In this document: piece after piece, positions 43,463 through 51,853 of the stretch
Numbering within the stretch: the stretch's first letter is position 1
Layout of the letters: every line of letters starts with the position of its first letter
NCBI GenBank assembly: GCA_052139675.1
Contig: JBKQWE010000085.1
Coordinates: 26,104 to 90,103 of the forward strand
Source of the DNA: JBEKCB01 sp052139675
Lineage (GTDB): Bacteria > Planctomycetota > Brocadiia > CAIUPP01
DNA: 64,000 bases
Reading direction: 5' to 3'
The notes under the pieces: model-generated
The model's database searches: none
Told to the model about the DNA's origin: nothing
What the model saw: only the letters and a program-made list of their open reading frames with translations
Program-made: the position numbers and the translations under genes

Positions 43463-44734
43463 ATGAAGACTTTCAAGGAAGGTGGCCACCGGCTGTTCGA
43501 GCGCGATCCGGAGACCGCGCGGATCGTCTCGGAGATGCTGCTCGACCTGGAGAAGAACGGGCTGGAGGCGGTGCGGCGGTACAGCGGGAAGTTCGACGAG
43601 TGGAACCCGCCGAGTTTCGAGTTGAGCCAGGCGCAGGTCGCGGAGGCTATCGCCCGGACCGACCCGGCGGTCGTCCGCGACACCGATTTCTGCCAGGCCA
43701 ACGTGCGGCGTTTCGCCCAGGCGCAGTTGGAGACGCTGCGCCCGCTGGAGATCGAGACGCGGCCGGGCGTGATCCTGGGACACAAGCACATCCCGGTCGC
43801 GCGCGTAGGCAGCTACATCCCCGGCGGGCGCTACCCGATGCTCGGCTCCGCACAGATGAGCATCATCCCCGCCAAGGTCGCCGGCGTGAAGCAGGTTCTG
43901 GCCTTCACACCGCCGGTGAAGGGACAAGGCTGCTACCCGGCCACGATCAACGCCATGAAGAAAGCGGGCGCGGACCGGATCTTCGTCCTCGGCGGCGTGC
44001 CGGCCTTCGCGGTGATGGCCTTCGGAATGGGCCTGGTCGAGCCGGTGGACGTGCTGTGCGGCGCCGGGAATAAGTTCGTCGCCGAGGCCAAGCGCCAGCT
44101 CTTCGGCCGCTGCGGCATTGACCTGCTCGCCGGCCCGACGGAGATCATGGTCATCGCCGACGATTCCGCCGATCCGGCCCTGGTCGCCTGTGACCTCCTC
44201 GGCCAGGCGGAGCACGATCCGAACAGCGGCGTGGCGCTCGTCTGCTTCAGCGACGCCTTCGCCCGCGCCTGCCAGGGCGAGGTGGAGCGGCAACTGAAGG
44301 TCCTTCCCACGCGCGACGTGGCGGCGCTCTCCTGGGGCGCCAACGGACGCATCACCGTCGCCGATAACCCGGACGAGGCGATCGCGATCAGCGACGACTA
44401 CGCGCCGGAGCACCTGGAGCTGCACGTCAAGGACTGGCCGTATTTCTTCGACCGGCTGCGGAATTACGGATCGCTCTTCATTGGCGAGGAGACCACCGTG
44501 GCCTACGGCGACAAGAGCATCGGCACGAACCATATCCTGCCCACGAGCCGGTCGGCGCGCTACACCGGCGGCCTGTGGGTGGGCAAATTCCTCAAGACCG
44601 TCACCTACCAGCGCATGACCCGCGCGGCCAGCCGGCAGATCGGCGAAGTCACCGACCGCCAGTGCCAGGCGGAGCGGATGCTGGCCCATGCCTTGACCGC
44701 CCGCGTCCGCGTCGAACGATATAAAGACGCGTGA
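43463..44734 (+). CDS. HisD-family dehydrogenase, probably not histidine biosynthesis
   Basis: 423 residues. Histidinol-dehydrogenase family motifs: VGSYIPGGRYPMLGSAQMSI, LCGAGNKFVAEAKRQLFG, DLLAGPTEIMVIAD, and the zinc ligands Gln/His in LGQAEHDPNSG, Asp in AYGDKSIGTNHILPT and His in RMLAHALTARVR. The SARYTGGLWVGKFLKTVTYQ segment and the catabolic surroundings resemble the sulfopropanediol dehydrogenase (HpsN) branch more than biosynthetic HisD; no other his genes are near. The reaction is probably a four-electron oxidation of a polyol end group to a carboxylate, which is inference. Confidence 0.82.
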   Translation: MKTFKEGGHRLFERDPETARIVSEMLLDLEKNGLEAVRRYSGKFDEWNPPSFELSQAQVAEAIARTDPAVVRDTDFCQANVRRFAQAQLETLRPLEIETRPGVILGHKHIPVARVGSYIPGGRYPMLGSAQMSIIPAKVAGVKQVLAFTPPVKGQGCYPATINAMKKAGADRIFVLGGVPAFAVMAFGMGLVEPVDVLCGAGNKFVAEAKRQLFGRCGIDLLAGPTEIMVIADDSADPALVACDLLGQAEHDPNSGVALVCFSDAFARACQGEVERQLKVLPTRDVAALSWGANGRITVADNPDEAIAISDDYAPEHLELHVKDWPYFFDRLRNYGSLFIGEETTVAYGDKSIGTNHILPTSRSARYTGGLWVGKFLKTVTYQRMTRAASRQIGEVTDRQCQAERMLAHALTARVRVERYKDA

Positions 44735-44766
44735 GCCTTCCAGTCGTTCGCAACGAGATTTCACTT

Positions 44767-44860
44767 CGTAATCGTAATCGTAATCCTAATCGTAATCGGC
44801 CTTCGTTCCGCTGACACGGAGAACGGCGAGTACGATTAGGATTACGATTACGATTACGAG
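44767..44860. repeat. Palindromic element with hexamer-repeat arms, copy C
   Basis: The left arm (44767-44799) is CGTAATCGTAATCGTAATCC-like and the right arm (44833-44860) its complement, CGATTAGGATTACGATTACG. The centre contains CGTTCCG and CGGAGAACG. Copies A and B have the same plan with GTCCTC hexamers in place of TAATCG. It ends ten bases before the -35 box of the promoter at 44870. Confidence 0.8.
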
Positions 44861-44869
44861 GTTTTGTCC

Positions 44870-44898
44870 TTGACGCATATTCTGAGGCGGCATAGAAT
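44870..44898 (+). promoter_or_regulatory. Promoter for the creatininase-like and enolase-superfamily genes
   Basis: TTGACG at 44870-44875 and TAGAAT at 44893-44898 are separated by 17 bp. Transcription would start near 44905, about 60-70 nt before the start codon. Confidence 0.7.
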
Positions 44899-44962
44899 AC
44901 CACCCAGCGTTCGCGGCCGTGGGCGTGATCATTCCGGCGCGAGTCGCCGACCGCAAAAGAGG

Positions 44963-45796
44963 ATGGCCAACCGCATGGGCGCTGCTTCTGAGTACCGGTA
45001 CAACCGCCTCACATGGCCGGAGGTCAACGAGGCCGTCGGCATGCAGAAAGTGGTGCTGCTGCCGACCGGCTCCACGGAGCAGCACGGGCGGCATCTGCCG
45101 CTCGACGTGGACGCGTTCCTGGCCGAGTCCGTCTGCCTGGAGGCCGGCCGCCGCGCTCCGGACAAGATGCTGGTGATGCCGCCGATCAGCTACGGCCTCA
45201 ACCGGCATCACATGGATTTCCCCGGCACGATCCACGTCGAACCCGAGACCTTCATCGCCTTCGGCCTGAACATTACCAAGAGCCTGGCGTATCACGGTTT
45301 CCGCAAGATCCTCATCGTGAACGGGCACGGCTCGAATTTCGTCCTCGCGGACATCATCGCCCGCAAGACCGTCCTCGAGACCGAGTCCATCTGCGGGGCG
45401 CTGAACTACTATTCCCTGGCGACCGAGCAGTTCGAGAAAGTCCGCGAGACGCCGGTGATGGCGCACGCGGATGAATTCGAGACGTCGCTTTATCTCCACC
45501 TGGCGCCCGAGCGCGTGCAGATGGACAAGGCCGTGGCCGGAGACGACGTCGTCGGCAAGTACGTCAGTTCCGACAGCGTCATGCCGAGGCCGGTTCGCTT
45601 CGCGGACTATTGGGGCCGGTGGACGAAGGACGGCGTCCATGGCGATCCCAGGAAGGCCACGGCCGAGAAAGGGAAGCTGATTTTCGAGACGACGGTGTCG
45701 GCGCTGATCGCGATCGTGGAGGAGTGGCGCGGGTGGCCGATTGCGAAGCGCTCCGACCAGCACACGCACGGCGTGCAGTCCCAGATTCGATGGTAG
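44963..45796 (+). CDS. Creatininase-family amidohydrolase
   Basis: 277 residues from ATG 44963; the ATG at 44975 (MGAASEYRYN) is an equal candidate because AGAGG lies nearer the optimum for it. Family metal-binding motifs are clear: LLPTGSTEQHGRHLPLDVDA (Glu, His, Asp) and ILIVNGHGSN, with a further glutamate in HADEFETSLYLHLAPE. The family includes creatinine amidohydrolase, mycofactocin protein MftE and enzymes that open cyclic amides. No mycofactocin genes are here. The neighbouring enolase-superfamily gene starts 33 bp later, so both likely share the promoter at 44870. Confidence 0.88.
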   Translation: MANRMGAASEYRYNRLTWPEVNEAVGMQKVVLLPTGSTEQHGRHLPLDVDAFLAESVCLEAGRRAPDKMLVMPPISYGLNRHHMDFPGTIHVEPETFIAFGLNITKSLAYHGFRKILIVNGHGSNFVLADIIARKTVLETESICGALNYYSLATEQFEKVRETPVMAHADEFETSLYLHLAPERVQMDKAVAGDDVVGKYVSSDSVMPRPVRFADYWGRWTKDGVHGDPRKATAEKGKLIFETTVSALIAIVEEWRGWPIAKRSDQHTHGVQSQIRW

Positions 45797-45829
45797 CTGC
45801 CGGCTCTCGCCCAATGGAAGGAACCCGCC

Positions 45830-46963
45830 TTGAAGATCCGCGAAATCCGCGCCGCAGGGCTGCGCGGGGCGACGCCCGAAGGCGGCTGGACCGACGAGTT
45901 GCAGCGTGACGACTGCGTGCATACGCTCGTCGCCGTGCTGACCGACGAGGGCCTGACCGGCTACGGCAGCGTGTTCACGAACGACGCTCTGGTGCAGGCC
46001 GCCCTGGGAGTGCTCGAGCCGCTCTACCGCGGCGAGAACGCGCTGGAGCCTGAGCGCGTCAGCGAGAAGCTCCGCCAGAGCACGTTCTGGCTCGGGCGCG
46101 GCGGTTCCATCACGCACGCGATCAGCGGCATTGACATCGCGCTCTGGGACCTGCTCGGCAAGGCGGCCGGGCAACCGGTGGGCCGGCTGCTGGGCGGCCG
46201 GTATCGCGAGCGCGTGCGACCGTACGCTTCCATCCTGATGGAGGAGCCGGCGCGGCTGGCCGATCACCTGCTCGAAGTGAAGGCGCACGGTTTCCGCGCG
46301 TTCAAGATCGGCTGGGGGCCGTTCGGCCGCAAGAGCGCGGCGGTGGATGAGGCGATCGTGCGCGCGGCGCGCGAGGCGGTAGGCGCGGATTCGCAACTGA
46401 TGGTGGATGCCGGCGGGAGCGACGCGTTCTGGCCGCAGGGTTACAAATGGGCGCTGCGGACGTCGCACATGCTGGCCGCATACCACGTGGCCTGGTTCGA
46501 GGAGGCGCTCCGGCCCGACGCCCTGGAGGATTACGTCCTGCTGCGCGAACACTCGCCCGTGCCGATCGCCGGCGGCGAGGTGCTCACGCGCAGGCAGGCC
46601 TTCCAGCCCTGGCTGGCCGCGCGCGCGCTGGACATCGTCCAGCCCGACGTGACGAAGGTGGGCGGCATCACGGAGTCGCGGCGGATCGCATGGATGGCGC
46701 AGGACCACGGCGTGCGCTTCGTCCCGCACGGCTGGAACACCGCGGTCGGCCTGGCCGCCGACCTGCAGCTCGCCTCTGCGTTCAGCGATACGGACCTCGT
46801 CGAGTATCTCGTCGGCTCGCCCTACGTGGACGAGCTGGCGGCCGGCGGCTGGCGGCTGGATGCGGACGGCATGCTGCCGATTCCGGACAAGCCGGGGCTG
46901 GGCGTGGATCTGGATCGCAAGGCGGTGGCCAGGTATAGCCGGGGAGAGAAATTCTTCGAATGA
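45830..46963 (+). CDS. Mandelate-racemase/muconate-lactonizing type enolase-superfamily enzyme
   Basis: 377 residues from TTG 45830 (GGAAGGAA upstream). The capping domain includes THAISGIDIALWDLLGKAAG and LLGGRYRERVRPYAS. The barrel supplies metal ligands in LMVDAGGS, WFEEAL and IAGGEVLT, then DIVQPDVTKVGGITESRRIA and a histidine in FVPHGWNTAVGLAA, as in acid-sugar dehydratases of the mandelate racemase group. The usual K-x-K motif reads FKIGWG, so the second lysine is not present. Likely reaction: dehydration of a sugar acid; substrate unknown. A GC-rich terminator-like hairpin follows. Confidence 0.87.
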   Translation: MKIREIRAAGLRGATPEGGWTDELQRDDCVHTLVAVLTDEGLTGYGSVFTNDALVQAALGVLEPLYRGENALEPERVSEKLRQSTFWLGRGGSITHAISGIDIALWDLLGKAAGQPVGRLLGGRYRERVRPYASILMEEPARLADHLLEVKAHGFRAFKIGWGPFGRKSAAVDEAIVRAAREAVGADSQLMVDAGGSDAFWPQGYKWALRTSHMLAAYHVAWFEEALRPDALEDYVLLREHSPVPIAGGEVLTRRQAFQPWLAARALDIVQPDVTKVGGITESRRIAWMAQDHGVRFVPHGWNTAVGLAADLQLASAFSDTDLVEYLVGSPYVDELAAGGWRLDADGMLPIPDKPGLGVDLDRKAVARYSRGEKFFE

Positions 46964-46965
46964 CC

Positions 46966-46999
46966 GCCCGCCGGCACGCGGCGGGCGCGGCCGTCTTTT
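46966..46999 (+). terminator. Terminator-like hairpin
   Basis: GCCCGCCG-GCACG-CGGCGGGC (46966-46986), a perfect 8-bp GC stem, is followed after nine bases by TTTT. The T-run is short and offset, so termination strength is uncertain. Confidence 0.5.
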
Positions 47000-47014
47000 C
47001 GCAAGGGAAGAATC

Positions 47015-47365
47015 ATGAAAGCACTCGGAGGAATAGTGCTTTTAGGAATGATTTTCTTGCTCGCAGGGTGCCGGCCCAGGGATGCCAGTCCGGATGTTCC
47101 TTCAGACGTGAAGGTTGAGAACCTGAGAACGAACCGGAAGGCCGATGGACGCAGTATAATCCTCGGCCTGGTGCGAAACACCTCCGAGCGTCCGTATTCA
47201 ATGATCCACATTGAGTTCAACTGCTATGACGACCAGGACAAGCTCGTCGGCAATGCCGACGCCGATGAAAGCAACCTTGGGGCGCACGAAGGTTGGAATT
47301 TCACGGCGGTCATGCCTAAAGGCGCAACGCAGTTCAAGCTCAGTCGAGTCAACGGGTGGCACTGA
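47015..47365 (+). CDS. Small lipoprotein with FxLYD-like domain
   Basis: 116 residues from ATG 47015 (AAGGGAAG upstream). The signal peptide ends in LLAGC (Cys19), a clear lipobox. Residues 35-110 read VKVENLRTNRKADGRSIILG, LVRNTSERPYSMIHIEFNCY, DDQDKLVGNADA, WNFTAVMP, the pattern of FxLYD domains (small beta-sandwich domains on exported proteins). Function unknown. Base composition dips slightly in AT at its start compared with neighbours. It stands between the enolase-type gene and the MFS gene. Confidence 0.82.
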   Translation: MKALGGIVLLGMIFLLAGCRPRDASPDVPSDVKVENLRTNRKADGRSIILGLVRNTSERPYSMIHIEFNCYDDQDKLVGNADADESNLGAHEGWNFTAVMPKGATQFKLSRVNGWH

Positions 47366-47414
47366 GCTTCACGCTGAAGATTCCGCTTGACCCTGTCTCC
47401 ATCAGCCGGAGCTT

Positions 47415-48707
47415 ATGATCGAAACAGATTCTCTCTATCGCCGGATCAGCATTCGTATACTCCCGATCCTCTTCTGCTGCTACCTGGTCAATTACGTTGA
47501 CCGGGTGAACGTCAGCTTCGCCCAGCTTCGCATCTCCGCTTCGCTGGGAATCGGTCCGGCGGCTTACGGCTTCGGCGCGGGCCTGTTCTTCATCGGCTAC
47601 TTCTTTTTACAAGTTCCGAGCAACCTTTTTCTGCAGCGCATCGGCGCGCGCAACTGCATGTCGCTGATCCTGCTGCTGTGGGGCGTCGTCTCCGCCTCGA
47701 CCGCGTTCGTGCGCAATGAATGGGATTTCTACGTGCTTCGTTTCCTGCTCGGCGCATGCGAGGCCGGTTTTTTCCCGGGCGTGATCCTTTACCTCACGTG
47801 GTGGTATCCCGCGTCGGTCCGCGCCCGCGTGGTGGCCGTCTTTCTGACGGCCATTCCCGTGGCGGGATTGCTCGGAGGGCCAGTGTCCGGCTGGATTCTG
47901 GAAAATGTGCGCGGGAGAGGATTCCAGGACTGGCAGTGGCTGTTTATTCTCGAGGGCGCGCCCTGCCTTCTCGTGGCGCTTTGGGTGTTCCGTTGCCTGC
48001 CCGATCATCCCCGTGACGCGCGGTGGCTGGCGGAAGCAGACCGCCGGAGACTGGACGCCGCTCTGCAGAAGGAGGCGCTTCAGCGCGCCGCGACGGGATC
48101 CTCCGCGGATTCCGCCGCAAAAGCGTTTCTGCATCCGCTGGTCTGGAGACTTTGCCTGCTCTACTTCTGCACCATGATGGGTCTCTACGGCCTGACGTTC
48201 TGGCTGCCGCAGGTCATCCAGGCGCTCGGCTGGAGCGGGACATTGCAGATCGGATTACTGAGCGCGATCCCGTGGCTGGTGGCGGTGGTCTTCATGCTCC
48301 TGCTGGGAGCGAGGTCGGACCGGAAGCAGGAGCGCCGTCTGCACTGCGCATTCGCCGCGGCGGTCGGCGCGGCCGGGTTTGCGTTCTGCGGCTTCGCCCG
48401 GAGCGGCCCGGTCGGGCTCGCGGCCGTTTCCCTGGCGGCCGCCGGCATCATGGGAATGATGGCGGTGCAATGGTCTCTGCCCAGCAACCTGCTCGGCGGC
48501 TCGGCGGCTGCCGCCGGGATCGCGCTCGTCAATTCATTCGGAAATCTCGGAGGCTTCGTCAGCCCGACCTTGATCGGGCAAATTACGAAAACGACCGGGC
48601 ATCAAACCTGGGGATTATTCACAACGGCCGCCATACTCTTGTTTGCCGCCGTCCTGTTAGGTTATTCTCCTTCACTTGAACCAGGGCGCGTCGCACGAAA
48701 TGCCTGA
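47415..48707 (+). CDS. MFS transporter, anion:cation symporter (ACS) family
   Basis: 430 residues with twelve predicted spans. The ACS signature appears at the first helix (LPILFCCYLVNYVDRVNVSF) and in GYFFLQVPSNLFLQRIGARN; loop 4-5 has ACEAGFFPGVILYLTWWYP. Members import organic acids such as tartrate, hexuronates, glucarate and phthalate. With the Zn-dehydrogenase, HisD-type, creatininase-type and enolase-type genes upstream it is the likely uptake system for a sugar acid. The substrate cannot be told from sequence. Confidence 0.92.
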   Translation: MIETDSLYRRISIRILPILFCCYLVNYVDRVNVSFAQLRISASLGIGPAAYGFGAGLFFIGYFFLQVPSNLFLQRIGARNCMSLILLLWGVVSASTAFVRNEWDFYVLRFLLGACEAGFFPGVILYLTWWYPASVRARVVAVFLTAIPVAGLLGGPVSGWILENVRGRGFQDWQWLFILEGAPCLLVALWVFRCLPDHPRDARWLAEADRRRLDAALQKEALQRAATGSSADSAAKAFLHPLVWRLCLLYFCTMMGLYGLTFWLPQVIQALGWSGTLQIGLLSAIPWLVAVVFMLLLGARSDRKQERRLHCAFAAAVGAAGFAFCGFARSGPVGLAAVSLAAAGIMGMMAVQWSLPSNLLGGSAAAAGIALVNSFGNLGGFVSPTLIGQITKTTGHQTWGLFTTAAILLFAAVLLGYSPSLEPGRVARNA

Positions 48708-48734
48708 CGGCACTTCACAAAGGAGGCTTGCTCC

Positions 48735-50144
48735 ATGAAAGCATCGTGGCCGACTGTCGCGGCTGTTGGTTTGACGCTTCTTACCGGCTCGTTTCAAGCC
48801 AGGGCGGAAGAACCCCAACCCGCAGTTCGCGGCGAAATCAGACAACCCGCAAAGATCCCGGGCAACTGGGTCTGGGAGCCGCCGCCGATGCCGCCGCTGG
48901 AGAAGGTCCTTCGCGAGGCAAAACCCAATCCGTTCATCTACGGCCTTTACGAGTGGGCCGGCGAATATCTCCAGTATCGGGATTCCATCAAAAAGGTCGG
49001 CTGGCGGGCCTACCGCTGCGGCGGGCCCATGTCAGATGACGCGATGCGGGCGTTTGCCGAGGACGACATCGAGGTCATGTCCTGCGCCGGCACTGCTCCC
49101 CAGAAGCTCGACGCCACCGCGCAGGAGGACGAAGCCTTCATCCGAAATTACGCGCAGAGCATCACGACTCTCCTGGCTCGTTATGGTCCCAATGGGACGC
49201 TCTTCCGGGATAACCCTAAAATTCCCAACCGTCCTCTTCGCAATATCGAAATATGGAATGAGCCCAATTTCGAGTATTTGATCCGGCCGGATAAACGCCC
49301 TCAAAAGGACCTGGAGGCGGCGCGTTTCGCCCTTTATGCGAAGCTCCTGCCTGCGGCTTATGCCGCCGCGAAGGACTGGTCGAAGGAGGTGAACGTCGTC
49401 GGGTTCGGCGCAGGCGGTTCGTCCGCGGGCGACATCCGTTTTATCCAAAGCGTCAACGCGGCCGGCCCCGCCGCGCTTCGCAGCTACGACATTCTTTCCA
49501 CGCATCCCTATGTCGAACCGGTCGCGCCCGAAGCCACCTCCGTCCAGTCCTGGGGCCGCTACAGCATCGCTGCGAGCCTGGCTGCGATTCGCGCCGACCT
49601 GGCCGCCCACGGCCGCGCGGAGACCCCGATCTGGTACACTGAAGTCGGGTGGCCCATCTCGAAGCAGGACGGCGGCGTTTATGCGATGGCCGGGACTCAG
49701 GTCAGTCCTGATCTGCAGGCCGCCTACGTGTGCCGGCTGTACGCTTTTGCGCAGCGCCTCGGGGTGCGTCGCGTAGACATCATGTCCGTCAACGACACGG
49801 ACAACTTCAACTCGGGTTTCTTCCAACGCGACGGTTCCTGGCGTCCCTCCGCGCACGCCGTCCAGACGATGATCCAACTGATGCCCAGCCCGCGGCTGAT
49901 CGGCGTCGTGAGCGATGGAGAGGGCGGGTGTTTTGCATATCGTTTCGCGCCGAAGGAAGATCCTGCGGCTGCGCCCGTGCTCATGGCGTGGAATGTCGCG
50001 GGGCCGAAAGTGGTGGAACTGCCGGTCAAGGCATCGCGCGCGACGATCATTGACCTGCTGGGTCACCGGCAGACCGTCGCCGTCGCAGGGGATAAAATCC
50101 GCCTGGAAATCGGACCGTTGCCGGTCTACGTGCGCGCGGAATAG
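48735..50144 (+). CDS. Exported clan GH-A glycoside hydrolase-like protein
   Basis: 469 residues from ATG 48735 (AGGAGG upstream). Signal peptide near residues 1-25 (VGLTLLTGSFQARA). The barrel has the two glutamates of clan A: the acid/base in NIEIWNEPNFEYL (about residue 178) and the nucleophile in IWYTEVGWPIS (about 302). Other barrel strands are GWRAYRCGG and VDIMSVNDTDNF. A small C-terminal beta domain follows (VLMAWNVAGPKVVELPV). It resembles GH39/GH5-like xylosidases and glucanases; the family is not fixed. Probably supplies sugars to the surrounding catabolic genes. Confidence 0.82.
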   Translation: MKASWPTVAAVGLTLLTGSFQARAEEPQPAVRGEIRQPAKIPGNWVWEPPPMPPLEKVLREAKPNPFIYGLYEWAGEYLQYRDSIKKVGWRAYRCGGPMSDDAMRAFAEDDIEVMSCAGTAPQKLDATAQEDEAFIRNYAQSITTLLARYGPNGTLFRDNPKIPNRPLRNIEIWNEPNFEYLIRPDKRPQKDLEAARFALYAKLLPAAYAAAKDWSKEVNVVGFGAGGSSAGDIRFIQSVNAAGPAALRSYDILSTHPYVEPVAPEATSVQSWGRYSIAASLAAIRADLAAHGRAETPIWYTEVGWPISKQDGGVYAMAGTQVSPDLQAAYVCRLYAFAQRLGVRRVDIMSVNDTDNFNSGFFQRDGSWRPSAHAVQTMIQLMPSPRLIGVVSDGEGGCFAYRFAPKEDPAAAPVLMAWNVAGPKVVELPVKASRATIIDLLGHRQTVAVAGDKIRLEIGPLPVYVRAE

Positions 50145-50194
50145 GCGGCCGGAAGATCAATGCCTTTCGCGCTCCGGAATGAAAGGGAGAATCC

Positions 50195-51376
50195 GTGGAA
50201 ACCATCCGCGTGGGTCTCGTCGGCGCAGGGGTCGCGGCGAAGTTCCACCTCGAATCGCTGCTTCAAGTGCACGGCGTGCAGGTGCAGATGACGGGCGTGA
50301 CCTCGCTGCGTCCCGAGAGCCGCCGGACCTTCGGCGAGCGGCACGGCATTCCGGCCTTCGACGACGTGGCCTCGATGCTGCCGCACGTTGACGTGCTGGA
50401 CATCGTCTCGCCGCCGGCCGCGCACGAGGAGGGCATGCTCCTCGCCGCCGAACGCGGAGTCCACATTATCTGCGAAAAGCCCCTCACGGGCTACTTCGGA
50501 CCGAAAGGCTGCGGCCAGGAGTATCGCGGTGACCGCGACCCCAAGACGCCGATGCTGAGGAAGGTCGTCCGGGGCCTGACGAAGCTCGCCGGGACCATCC
50601 GCCGGTCGGGCGTCGTCTTCTGCTACGCGGAGAACTTCGTCTATGCGCCGGCCATCCAGAAAGAGCGCGAGATCATCGAGAAGACCGGCGCCCAGGTGCT
50701 GCGCATCATGGGCGAGGAATCGCACAACGGCTCCGGGTCCGCCTTCTACGGCATTTGGCGATTTCAGGGCGGCGGGTCGCTCATGGGCAAAATCTGCCAC
50801 CCGCTCTCCGCCGCGCTGTACCTCAAGCGCGTCGAAGGCTTCCGGCGCAACGGCAATCCCATCCGCCCGAAGACCGTGACCGCGCGCTGCGAGCAGATCA
50901 CGCGCCTGCCCGGCTACCAGGACCGCGGATTCATCCGGACCAAGTACCACGACACGGAAGACCAGGGCTGGATGCACGTCACCTTCGAGGATGGGACCGT
51001 GGCCGACGTCATCAGCGGCGAGATCGTCCTCGGCGGCATCCACAACTATCTCGAGATTTTCGCCAACAACCACCGGACGCGCTGCAACCTCTCGCCCATC
51101 AACATGGTGGACGCGTTCAATCCGAAGGCTGAGCAGTTCAAGGACATCTACACCGTCGAGAAGATCAGCACCAAGGAAGGCTGGACCGCCATCAGCCCCG
51201 ACGAGAATATCACGCTGGGTTACATCGCCGAGATGCAGGACTTCCTGGCGTGCGTGGCGCAGAAGCGCGCGCCGCAGTCCAACCTGGAACTGGCCTGCGA
51301 CACGATCAGCTCGATCTACGCGGCGTATCTCTCCGACGAGCGAAAGGGAAAAGAGACGGAGATCCCGCTCGCGTGA
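50195..51376 (+). CDS. Gfo/Idh/MocA family oxidoreductase
   Basis: 393 residues from GTG 50195. The Rossmann motif VGLVGAGVAAKFHLESL, followed by DIVSPPAAHEEGMLLA and the family motif IICEKPLTGYFG with its conserved lysine, is diagnostic. The C-terminal alpha/beta domain runs from about 130 (FCYAENFVYAPAIQKEREII, GEESHNGSGSAFYG). It is longer than usual because of an insertion around residues 100-125 (GPKGCGQEYRGDRDPKTP). Such enzymes oxidise or epimerise sugars and polyols with NAD(P). Last gene of the plus-strand catabolic run. Confidence 0.93.
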   Translation: METIRVGLVGAGVAAKFHLESLLQVHGVQVQMTGVTSLRPESRRTFGERHGIPAFDDVASMLPHVDVLDIVSPPAAHEEGMLLAAERGVHIICEKPLTGYFGPKGCGQEYRGDRDPKTPMLRKVVRGLTKLAGTIRRSGVVFCYAENFVYAPAIQKEREIIEKTGAQVLRIMGEESHNGSGSAFYGIWRFQGGGSLMGKICHPLSAALYLKRVEGFRRNGNPIRPKTVTARCEQITRLPGYQDRGFIRTKYHDTEDQGWMHVTFEDGTVADVISGEIVLGGIHNYLEIFANNHRTRCNLSPINMVDAFNPKAEQFKDIYTVEKISTKEGWTAISPDENITLGYIAEMQDFLACVAQKRAPQSNLELACDTISSIYAAYLSDERKGKETEIPLA

Positions 51377-51415
51377 CACGACCGCGTCAGGCGGCCGGAG
51401 AAAGTAAGGGAAACT

Positions 51416-51853
51416 TCAAGATTTCAGTCTGCCTGCCAGTTTCCCACGCACGAGATTCACGAACTCCGTCGCCTGCGCAAAAAGGTTCCGCGCTTCCGTC
51501 TCGGTGATGATGCCCGCCACATCGTAGATGGCCTGATTCCGCTTATTCCGCATCCGATCGAAGTACGCCATCAAGTCTTCGCACTCCTTTCCCATCGCCG
51601 CCCGCATGAACGCAAAGGTGTTCTTATGCCCCTCGGCGCCGGACGGACGATATCCCTGCGCGAACATATACGCGCGTGAGGCCTGCAAGACCGCGTTGTA
51701 GGCGATGGCGAATCCCCAGTCCCAATCGGAAGCCATCACCTTCCGCGCCGCCTTCAGGTCGCACTTGGCCCGTTCGAATGCGTGGCGAATCTCGTCATTG
51801 GACATTTTCTCCCGCCGAATACGGCCCGCTTTCATGAGTTCGTCAAAGTCCAT
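51416..51853 (-). CDS. HEPN-domain protein of a nucleotidyltransferase/HEPN module
   Basis: 145 residues from ATG 51853, overlapping the end of the upstream nucleotidyltransferase gene by 11 bp. All-helical HEPN pattern: HAFERAKCDLKAARKVMASD, DWGFAIAYNAVLQASRAYMF and, near the C-terminus, RMRNKRNQAIYDVAGIITET. The R-x4-6-H ribonuclease motif of toxic HEPN proteins is not seen; the site reads RNQAIYD. HEPN proteins paired with small nucleotidyltransferases (MNT) form toxin-antitoxin systems in which the MNT protein can AMPylate HEPN. Either this is a divergent toxin or an inactive one. Confidence 0.85.
   Translation of the reverse strand: MDFDELMKAGRIRREKMSNDEIRHAFERAKCDLKAARKVMASDWDWGFAIAYNAVLQASRAYMFAQGYRPSGAEGHKNTFAFMRAAMGKECEDLMAYFDRMRNKRNQAIYDVAGIITETEARNLFAQATEFVNLVRGKLAGRLKS

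Noticed and set aside
43463..44734. Annotation as biosynthetic hisD
   Set aside because: No other histidine genes are near, and the catabolic neighbours and local sequence favour a paralogous dehydrogenase.
42218..44764. Open frame of 848 codons on the minus strand opposite the Zn dehydrogenase and HisD-type genes
   Set aside because: It is a high-GC shadow frame: composition is Arg/His/Ala/Asp-rich with no motif, while the plus strand encodes two clear enzymes.
988..44860. CRISPR array interpretation of the repeated elements
   Set aside because: Copies are far apart, arms are mutually complementary, and there are no regular spacers or cas genes.
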